This document shows positions 6,622-12,192 of a stretch of DNA of 12,944 nt, one piece after another. How positions within the stretch are numbered: position 1 is the stretch's first letter; the number at the start of each line of letters is the position of its first letter. The notes beneath the pieces are model-generated. The model was not told where the DNA came from, searched no databases, and saw only the letters and a program-made list of their open reading frames with translations. This DNA comes from Verrucomicrobiota bacterium (GTDB lineage: Bacteria > Verrucomicrobiota > Kiritimatiellia > JAAZAB01). Location of the stretch: assembly GCA_018896395.1 (NCBI GenBank), contig JAHIMN010000120.1, forward strand, positions 1-12,944, read 5' to 3'. A program made the translations under genes and the position numbers.

Positions 6622-6780
6622 CCTGAATTAGGCCGCAGGGGCGGCAACTGTTTCATGTAGAGCCGACCCCGCCTTGTGCGGGGTAAACTTTATGCTTGCC
6701 ACGCCTAAGGCGTGGTCGGCTATCATAGCCGGTGTAAAACCGGCTCTACACGGATTGAAATTCCTATGTATTGAATTAGG
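6621..6780 (+). repeat. Composite palindromic element E2
   Basis: The left end is GAATTAGGCC with a small hairpin GCCGC-AGG-GGCGGC, then AACTGTTTCATG. A perfect 10-bp outer stem TGTAGAGCCG (6656-6665) pairs with CGGCTCTACA (6741-6750). Inside is a second copy of the M2 double hairpin (6661-6721) and then AGCCGGT-GTAAA-ACCGGCT (6727-6745), whose right arm overlaps the outer stem. The right end is GATTGAAATTCCTATGTATT, running into GAATTAGG, which is also the left end of E3. Confidence 0.8.
6661..6721 (+). repeat. Double-hairpin repeat M2, copy 2
   Basis: An outer stem AGCCGACC (6661-6668) pairs with GGTCGGCT (6714-6721). Within it are CCCCGC-CTTGT-GCGGGG (6667-6683), the linker TAAACTTTATGCTTG, and CCACGCC-TAA-GGCGTGG (6699-6715). 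Order and linker match the copy at 5392-5454, but the outer stem and loops differ. Confidence 0.8.
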
Positions 6781-6964
6781 CCTCCAAAGGTGACGACAAA
6801 GAAAATCATGGATTCCCGAGCTTACTCCGCCGAAGTAAAGCCTTCTGGCTACGAAGGCCGGATCAAGTCGGGAATGACAAGCACTCGTATCCATTCTGTC
6901 ATTCCCGTGAAAACGGGAATCTAGAATATGTTTTACATTGAAATTCCTATGCATCGAATTAAGG
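6770..6964 (+). repeat. Composite palindromic element E3
   Basis: The left end is GAATTAGGCC-TCCAA-AGGTGAC, then AATCATG. Outer arms ATTCCCGA (6812-6819) and TCGGGAAT (6868-6875) enclose TTACT/AGTAA (6822-6838) and GCCTTC/GAAGGC (6840-6858). A second hairpin ATTCCCGT-GAAA-ACGGGAAT follows at 6901-6920. The right end is CATTGAAATTCCTATGCATC then GAATTAAGG. The ATTCCCG...CGGGAAT type is a dispersed repeat I recognise from many environmental bacterial genomes. Confidence 0.8.
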
Positions 6965-6974
6965 AACGCACGTT

Positions 6975-7820
6975 ATGACGGAAATTTCAGCGGCATTGGT
7001 TAAGGAACTGCGCGAAGAAACCAACGTGGGCATGATGGAATGCAAGCGGGCCCTGGTCGAAACCAAGGGCGACAAAGTTGCGGCCATCAAGATCCTGCGC
7101 GAGCGCGGCGTCGCCATCGCGGCAAAAAAAGCGACCCGGTCGGCCAACCAGGGCGTGATCGCCTCGGCGATTGTCGGCGGCGGGCAGTCGGGAAGCCTGA
7201 TCGAGGTGAACTGCGAAACCGACTTCGCGGCGAAAAGTCCGGGCTTCCGGACCTTTGTGCAGACCCTGGCGGAAAAGGCCGCTGCTAACGACATCAACCT
7301 GGCCGAAGCCGCCAGGGCCGAAGTCACGGCCAAGATCGCCGAAACGGGCGAAAATATTATCGCGCGGCGCGCGCTCCGCTATGCCCTGCAGGGCTTAGGC
7401 GCGGTGACGAGCTACATCCACCACGGCAGTATGATCGGCGTCCTGCTGGAAGCAGGCTGTCAGCAGGCCGCGACCACGGCGAACCCGGTATTCCTGGAAA
7501 CCATCAAGGATTTATGCCTGCAGGTCGCCGCCGCCAATCCCCGGTTCCTGGACCGCCAGGGTATTCCGGCCGACGTCATCGCCGCCGAGCGCGATATTTG
7601 CGCCAAGCAGGTCAAGGGCAAGCCGGAGGCCATCGTGGATAAGATCGTGGACGGCAAGATGAAAAAGTATTACGAGCAGGAGTGCCTGGTGGATCAGCCG
7701 TTCATCAAGGATCCGACCAAAACCATTACCGCCCTGCTAAAGGAAAAAGGCGGCCTCGCGGGCGATATCCTCACCGTGCGGCGCTTCGCCCGCTTCCAAG
7801 TCGGCGAAGCGGTCGGATAG
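6975..7820 (+). CDS. tsf: Translation elongation factor Ts
   Basis: EF-Ts is the guanine nucleotide exchange factor that regenerates EF-Tu-GTP. The 281-residue protein begins with the N-terminal UBA-like domain (MTEISAALVKELREETNVGMM). The TDVGM-type motif that contacts EF-Tu appears as TNVGM at 16-20, with Asn in place of the common Asp. The core domain shows IEVNCETDFAAKS (76-88) and the end shows RRFARFQVGEA, as expected. The length matches bacterial EF-Ts. AAGGA (6961-6965) lies 9 nt before the ATG. It follows rpsB across a repeat-filled spacer, and galE starts 7 nt after its stop, so tsf and galE are probably co-transcribed. The usual followers pyrH and frr are absent from this locus. 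Confidence 0.97.
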   Translation: MTEISAALVKELREETNVGMMECKRALVETKGDKVAAIKILRERGVAIAAKKATRSANQGVIASAIVGGGQSGSLIEVNCETDFAAKSPGFRTFVQTLAEKAAANDINLAEAARAEVTAKIAETGENIIARRALRYALQGLGAVTSYIHHGSMIGVLLEAGCQQAATTANPVFLETIKDLCLQVAAANPRFLDRQGIPADVIAAERDICAKQVKGKPEAIVDKIVDGKMKKYYEQECLVDQPFIKDPTKTITALLKEKGGLAGDILTVRRFARFQVGEAVG

Positions 7821-7827
7821 CCCCGAC

Positions 7828-8799
7828 ATGAAAATTCTGGTTACAGGCGGCGCCGGTTATATCGGCAGTGTCACGGCCGAACGGCTCCTCGATGAAGGCC
7901 ACGTCGTGACCGTGTTCGATAACCTGGAGCGCGGCCACCGCGAAGCCCTGGACCCCCGCGCGCAGTTCATCGCCGGCGACCTGCGCGACAGTGCGGCCAT
8001 CGAACGCGCCCTGATCCAAACCCGGCCGGAGGCCGTCGTCCACTTTGCCGCCTACGCGCTGGTGGGCGAATCCATGGAACACCCCGAGGCCTATTTCGGC
8101 AATAACCTGCGCGGCGGCATCAACCTGGCCGAGGCCATGCTGAAGGCCGGCACGCGCCGGATCGTGTTTTCCTCCACCTGCGCCACCTACGGCCAGCCCG
8201 AACGCTCGCCGATCACGGAGGATACGCCCCAGGCGCCCACCAACCCGTACGGCGAATCCAAGCTCATGTTTGAAAAAGTGCTGACGTGGTATCAGCGTCT
8301 GCATGGTTTCCAAACGGTCTTTCTCCGCTATTTTAACGCCTGCGGCGCCTCGGAAAAATACGGCGAGGACCACGACCCGGAAACGCACCTGATTCCTAAT
8401 ATTTTGAAGGTGCCCCTGGGCCAGCAGGCGGCCGTGAGAGTGTTCGGCGACGATTACGCTACGCCCGACGGCACCTGCATCCGCGACTACATTCACATCG
8501 CGGATTTGGCAAGAGCGCATTGCCTGGCGCTGGTCAAGGATTTTACCGGTGCCGTCAACCTGGGCACGGGCGATGGCTATTCCGTGCGGCAGGTGGTGGA
8601 TATGGCGCGCCGGGTAACGGGGCATCCAATCCCCATCGCGCAACAGCCACGCCGACCGGGTGATCCCGCCCGCCTCGTGGCCGAAGCCGCCAAGGCCGAG
8701 CGCGTACTCGGCTGGCGTCCGCAGCACAGCCAGCTGGAAGAAATCGTCCGCACTGCCTGGGCCTGGCATCGCACCCACCCGCGGGGGTATGGGAAATGA
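7828..8799 (+). CDS. galE: UDP-glucose 4-epimerase
   Basis: GalE interconverts UDP-glucose and UDP-galactose, linking galactose use with cell-envelope polysaccharide precursors. It is a short-chain dehydrogenase/reductase enzyme of 323 residues. The NAD-binding glycine motif is TGGAGYIGS (6-14), and FDNLERGH (30-37) supplies the ribose-binding Asp31. The catalytic set is Ser116 in FSSTCATYG with Tyr141 and Lys145 in NPYGESK. The C-terminal substrate-binding part includes YFNACGAS (168-175), GTCIRDYIHIADLA (215-228) and RRPGDPARLVA (275-285), all typical of GalE. The ATG is 7 nt after the tsf stop, and the intervening TAGCCCCGAC contains no ribosome binding site. Translation is therefore probably coupled to tsf. 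Its place behind tsf is unusual. Confidence 0.95.
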   Translation: MKILVTGGAGYIGSVTAERLLDEGHVVTVFDNLERGHREALDPRAQFIAGDLRDSAAIERALIQTRPEAVVHFAAYALVGESMEHPEAYFGNNLRGGINLAEAMLKAGTRRIVFSSTCATYGQPERSPITEDTPQAPTNPYGESKLMFEKVLTWYQRLHGFQTVFLRYFNACGASEKYGEDHDPETHLIPNILKVPLGQQAAVRVFGDDYATPDGTCIRDYIHIADLARAHCLALVKDFTGAVNLGTGDGYSVRQVVDMARRVTGHPIPIAQQPRRPGDPARLVAEAAKAERVLGWRPQHSQLEEIVRTAWAWHRTHPRGYGK

Positions 8800-8976
8800 C
8801 GGCTTGCCCTGCGAAGCCTTGGCGAAGCAGGGACGACGGAGCAGAGAAGCAAACATCGAACATCAACCCCGCGAAACGCGGGGCAAGCATCGAATTTATC
8901 CCGCGTTGCGCGGGACGCCGAACATCGAATGACGGAATAAGAACGAAGAATAACCAGAATCAGCAAGGAGAAACCC
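8800..8976. other. galE-recA intergenic region with three hairpins
   Basis: Three hairpins occur in a row: CCCTGC...GCAGGG (8807-8832, inner GAAGCCTTGGCGAA), CCCCGCG-AAA-CGCGGGG (8867-8883) and TCCCGCG-TTG-CGCGGGA (8899-8915). Between them is a repeated string of the AACATCGAA type (8852-8860, 8921-8929). None has a T-run. The recA ribosome binding site AAGGAG is at 8965-8970. I see no clear LexA-type operator. Confidence 0.65.
8807..8832. repeat. CCCTGCGAAGC-type palindromic repeat
   Basis: CCCTGC-GAAGCCTTGGCGAA-GCAGGG. It belongs with the variant CCCTCCGAAGC...AGGAGGG at 12076-12103: both share the CGAAGC core and complementary six-base ends. Repeats of this design are scattered in many environmental bacterial genomes. 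Confidence 0.65.
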
Positions 8977-10020
8977 ATGGCTCCCAAACAACCCTCCAAA
9001 CCGGAAGAAGTCAAGAACACCAAGAATACCAAGGTTGACCTGGAAAGCGTGTTGGCGCAAATCCAGAAACAGTTCGGCGAAGGCGCCATCATGCGCCTGG
9101 GCGATGCCTGCACCCAGGTGGCGATCCCCTGTATTTCCACCGGCTCCTTCTCGCTCGACATGGCGCTCGGCATCGGCGGCCTGCCCCGGGGACGCGTCAC
9201 CGAAATTTACGGACCGGAATCGTCGGGCAAGACCACCCTGACCCTGCATGTCATCGCCAACGCCCAGAAGGGAGGCGGCGTAGCGGCGTTTATTGATGCC
9301 GAGCACGCCATGGATCCGCTCTATGCCAAGAAAATCGGCGTGAACATTGATGACCTCCTGGTGTCCCAGCCCTCCTCCGGCGAGGAGGCGCTGACCATCG
9401 CGGAGACCCTGATCCGCAGTAACGCCATAGACATCGTTGTGATTGATTCCGTGGCGGCCCTCACGCCGCGGGCGGAAATCGAGGGCGAGATGGGCGACCC
9501 GCAGATGGGCCTGCAGGCGCGGCTCATGTCCCAGGCGCTGCGCAAATTGACGGCGGCCATCTCGACCTCCAAGACTTGTTGTATTTTCACCAACCAGCTG
9601 CGGGAAAAAATCGGCATCATGTTCGGCAACCCGGAAACCACGCCCGGCGGCAAGGCATTGAAATTTTACGCCTCCGTGCGGCTGGACATCCGCAAGATCG
9701 GGTTCATCAAGAACGCCACCGGCCAGATCGTCGGCAACCGCACCAAGGTGAAAGTGGTCAAAAACAAGGTAGCCCCGCCGTTTATCGAGGCGGAATTCGA
9801 CATCCTGTACAACGAGGGTATCTCCTGGTCCGGCTCCATCGTGGATGCCGCCATCCATTACAACGTGCTGGACAAACGGGGATCCTGGCTCTCGTTAGAC
9901 GGCGAGCATATCGGCCAGGGCCGTGAATCGGCCGTCGAACTGGTCAAGGCCAACCCGGAGATGCAGAAAAAACTGATCGAGAAAATCAAGGAAAAGATGA
10001 AGGTTGCGCCGGCGGTATGA
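8977..10020 (+). CDS. recA: Recombinase RecA
   Basis: RecA forms the ATP-dependent filament on single-stranded DNA that drives homologous recombination and SOS repressor cleavage. The 347-residue protein is complete. The Walker A motif is GPESSGKT (79-86), catalytic Glu109 lies in IDAEHAMDP, and Walker B is IVVIDSVAAL (153-162). Loop L1 is EGEMGDPQMG (169-178) and loop L2 lies after FTNQLREKIG (204-213), including GNPETTPGGKALKFYASVR (217-235). The N-terminus has about ten extra Lys/Thr-rich residues before the conserved KQFGEGAIMRLG. The C-terminus ends in MKVAPAV without the acidic tail seen in enterobacterial RecA. AAGGAG lies 6 nt before the ATG. recA next to alaS is a common bacterial arrangement; recX is not present between them. 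Confidence 0.98.
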   Translation: MAPKQPSKPEEVKNTKNTKVDLESVLAQIQKQFGEGAIMRLGDACTQVAIPCISTGSFSLDMALGIGGLPRGRVTEIYGPESSGKTTLTLHVIANAQKGGGVAAFIDAEHAMDPLYAKKIGVNIDDLLVSQPSSGEEALTIAETLIRSNAIDIVVIDSVAALTPRAEIEGEMGDPQMGLQARLMSQALRKLTAAISTSKTCCIFTNQLREKIGIMFGNPETTPGGKALKFYASVRLDIRKIGFIKNATGQIVGNRTKVKVVKNKVAPPFIEAEFDILYNEGISWSGSIVDAAIHYNVLDKRGSWLSLDGEHIGQGRESAVELVKANPEMQKKLIEKIKEKMKVAPAV

Positions 10021-10082
10021 AATGCTGAAACATAAAGCAGAGGTCAGAGATCAGCAATCCCGCAAATATCCGAAGATATTTT

Positions 10083-10225
10083 ACCACGGATATCACGGAC
10101 CTGCCCGCAGTGCTACAGCATTGCAGGCGGGTTTCACTGATAAGGATCCGACCGTCTGATTGTCTGACTGTATGTCCATACCTCTGTTATCCGTGCCATC
10201 CGTGTAATCCGTGGTGAGTAGTTAC
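10083..10225. repeat. Inverted ACCACGGAT repeat interrupted by an M1 hairpin
   Basis: The left arm ACCACGGATATCACGGA (10083-10099) pairs with TCCGTGTAATCCGTGGT (10199-10215), 15 of 17 bases. The M1 hairpin begins at the very next base (10100) after the left arm. The right arm is followed by TGAGTAGTTAC (10215-10225), the string that also ends the element before the cupin gene. Confidence 0.75.
10100..10131 (+). repeat. M1 hairpin repeat, copy 3
   Basis: CCTGCCCGCAGTGCTACAGC is followed by ATTGCAGGCGGG. It is 31 of 32 identical to the reverse-oriented copy at 5357-5388. If it is removed, the flanks read ACCACGGATATCACGGA-TTTCACTGATAAGG, which looks like one continuous repeat. Confidence 0.85.
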
Positions 10226-10250
10226 TCCGCAATCAGCAATCAGAAACAGC

Positions 10251-12038
10251 ATGACGGCCGACGAACTAAAATCACTGTACCTGGGGTTTTTCCGCAAGCA
10301 GGGGCACACCCTGATTTCGGGCAGTTCCCTGATTCCGCAAAACGATCCCACCGTGCTGTTCACCACCGCCGGGATGCACCCCCTGGTGCCGTACCTGCTG
10401 GGTGAGTGGCATCCCGCCGGCCAACGGCTGTGCAACGTCCAAAAATGCATCCGCACGGGCGATATTGACGCCGTCGGCGACGCCGGCCACCTGACGTTCT
10501 TCGAAATGCTGGGTAACTGGTCGCTGGGCGATTATTTCAAGGCCGAGGCCATCGCCTGGTCGTTCGAGTTCCTGACTTCCAAGGCCTGTCTCGGGTTCGA
10601 TCCGGCCAATCTCTACATCACGGTCTTCGAGGGCAACGACCAGGTGGCGCCGGACCAGGAATCTTTCGAAACCTGGAAAAAGCTGGGTATTCCGGAAGCG
10701 CACATATTCTTCCTCCCCAAAGAAGACAACTGGTGGGACCCAGCCGGCCAGACCGGGCCCTGCGGACCCGACACTGAAATGTTCGTGGATACGCTCAAGC
10801 CCGTCTGCGGGCCGGCTTGCCGGCCCGGATGCGGCTGCGGTAAGTTTTTTGAAATCTGGAACGACGTCTTCATGCAGTATAACAAGTTGGCCGACGGCTC
10901 CTACGTGCCGTTGGGCCAGCTTAACGTGGATACCGGCATGGGCGTCGAACGCACGATCGCCATGTTGCAGGGCAAGCGCTCGGTCTATGAGACCGAACTT
11001 TTTGCGCCCATCATCGCGGTCCTTGCGGACGGGTCGGGCAAAGCCTTCGAAGAGTCGGAGGATGTCACCCGCGCTTTCCGTGTGATTGCCGATCACCTGC
11101 GCAGCGCCGTGTTCATCCTGGGTGACGAGCAGGGCGTGACGCCCAGCAACCTGGGCCAGGGCTATGTGCTCCGGCGGCTTATTCGCCGCGCCGTGCGGCA
11201 CGCCAAGAAGATCGGCCTGCGCGGCGGGTTTTCCAAAGCGGTGGTCGAAAGCGTCGTGGCGACATATCATAAAGCCTATCCGGAGCTGGAACGCCGGCAC
11301 GAGCTCATCGTACGCGAACTTGCGACCGAGGAAGAGAAATTCGAAAAGACGCTCACCCAGGGTCTGGAAGAGCTCAACAAGGTCCTGGCACAGATCAAGA
11401 CGCACAACCAAACCGCGCTGGCCGGCCGCGTCGCGTTCCGGCTGTACGACACCTTCGGGTTCCCCGTCGAGTTTACGGAAGAAATCTGCCGCGAACAGGG
11501 ACTTTCCGTGGATAAAGCGGGTTTCGACAAAGCCTTTGCCAGGCACCAGGAGGTGTCCAAGCAGGGGGCCGCCAAGATGTTCAAGGGCGGGCTGGCCGAT
11601 AACTCGGAGGCCACCACGCGCCTGCACACGGCCACGCACCTCCTGCATAAGAGCCTGCAAATCGTGCTTGGGCCTCACGTCAAGCAAAAGGGCTCCAATA
11701 TCACGGCCGAACGTCTGCGGTTCGATTTTTCACATCCCGCCAAGCTGACGCCCGAAGAACTCTCCCGGGTGGAGGCGCTGGTCAACGAGCAGATTCAGAA
11801 AGCCCTGCCGGTCACCATGGAGGTGATGACCCTGGAGGAAGCGAAGACGTTGAACGCCACGGCCCTTTTCGCGGCCAAATACGGCGAACAGGTCAAGGTT
11901 TTTTCCATCGGCGGTTTTTCGAAAGAAGTTTGCGGCGGGCCGCACGTACCGAACACCGCCGAGCTCGTCCGCTTCAAGATCCAGAAGGAAGAAGCCTCCA
12001 GTGCCGGCGTCCGCCGCATCCGCGCCGTGCTGGGGTAA
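10251..12038 (+). CDS. alaS: Alanyl-tRNA synthetase, compact form without the C-Ala domain
   Basis: AlaRS charges tRNA-Ala and edits mischarged Ser/Gly. The class II catalytic core is intact: FTTAGMHPLVPYL (37-49), motif 2 TFFEMLGNWSLGDYF (82-96), NVDTGMGVERT (225-235) and motif 3 GYVLRRLIRRAVRHA (304-318). A Cys-rich CGPACRPGCGCGKFFEIWN (186-204) could bind zinc. The editing domain keeps its zinc ligands: His459 and His463 in HTATHLLH, and Cys561 and His565 in CGGPHV. The protein ends at GVRRIRAVLG, where the editing domain finishes, so at 595 residues it lacks the C-terminal coiled coil and C-Ala domain. The beta-barrel segment with YAESGGQ, normally before the editing core, is also absent. 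The reading frame is clean and I judge it a natural short form, not a broken gene. The ATG fits the conserved N-terminus, but no ribosome binding site precedes it. Confidence 0.95.
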   Translation: MTADELKSLYLGFFRKQGHTLISGSSLIPQNDPTVLFTTAGMHPLVPYLLGEWHPAGQRLCNVQKCIRTGDIDAVGDAGHLTFFEMLGNWSLGDYFKAEAIAWSFEFLTSKACLGFDPANLYITVFEGNDQVAPDQESFETWKKLGIPEAHIFFLPKEDNWWDPAGQTGPCGPDTEMFVDTLKPVCGPACRPGCGCGKFFEIWNDVFMQYNKLADGSYVPLGQLNVDTGMGVERTIAMLQGKRSVYETELFAPIIAVLADGSGKAFEESEDVTRAFRVIADHLRSAVFILGDEQGVTPSNLGQGYVLRRLIRRAVRHAKKIGLRGGFSKAVVESVVATYHKAYPELERRHELIVRELATEEEKFEKTLTQGLEELNKVLAQIKTHNQTALAGRVAFRLYDTFGFPVEFTEEICREQGLSVDKAGFDKAFARHQEVSKQGAAKMFKGGLADNSEATTRLHTATHLLHKSLQIVLGPHVKQKGSNITAERLRFDFSHPAKLTPEELSRVEALVNEQIQKALPVTMEVMTLEEAKTLNATALFAAKYGEQVKVFSIGGFSKEVCGGPHVPNTAELVRFKIQKEEASSAGVRRIRAVLG

Positions 12039-12075
12039 GGACCCGCCCAGTCTTCATTCGACGTTCAATAGCTTG

Positions 12076-12137
12076 CCCTCCGAAGCGCTCGGGCGCAGGA
12101 GGGTTGGGCGTTCCTCCGACGCTAAAGCTATGGCGGA
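12076..12137. repeat. Tandem palindromic repeats between convergent genes
   Basis: CCCTCC (12076-12081) pairs with GGAGGG (12098-12103) around an inner GCGC-TCGG-GCGC. A second palindrome TCCGACGCTAAAGC...GGCGGA (12115-12137) follows. The spacer between alaS and the convergent gene is 154 bp. Either hairpin could act as a two-way end point for transcription, but there is no T-run. Confidence 0.6.
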
Positions 12138-12192
12138 CAAGTCGGCGTTTGCTTCAACTGCGGTTTCCCAATTTTGTGCTAATTGATGACGC

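Larger units (their letters stand above)
6622..6974. other. rpsB-tsf spacer built from two composite repeats
   Basis: rpsB and tsf are normally close together; here 353 bp separate them. Almost all of this is accounted for by elements E2 and E3, which overlap at a shared junction. I see no promoter that stands out. The tsf ribosome binding site AAGGA (6961-6965) is directly attached to the right end of E3. A 108-codon minus-strand frame across this spacer is translated repeat and is not a gene. Confidence 0.7.

Noticed and set aside
6628..6954. Minus-strand 108-codon frame in the rpsB-tsf spacer
   Set aside because: Its translation (DSRFHGNDR, RAGFTPA) is the typical product of translating dispersed palindromic repeats, and no ribosome binding site precedes it.
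7771..8856. Minus-strand 361-codon frame opposite galE
   Set aside because: It is longer than galE, but its sequence is antisense to a gene with all GalE catalytic motifs. It starts in a repeat and matches no family.
8800..8976. LexA/SOS box upstream of recA
   Set aside because: I searched for CTGT-N8-ACAG and GAAC-N-GTTC type operators by eye and found none that holds; only repeats are visible.
8896..9858. Minus-strand 320-codon frame opposite recA
   Set aside because: Antisense shadow of recA; His/Gly/Asp-rich with no recognisable domain.
10272..11687. Minus-strand 471-codon frame opposite alaS
   Set aside because: Antisense shadow in GC-rich DNA; the plus frame contains complete AlaRS motifs.
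10251..12038. alaS as a truncated pseudogene
   Set aside because: The frame ends precisely at the editing-domain boundary, all catalytic and zinc residues remain, and the missing barrel is internal, which fits a natural short form.
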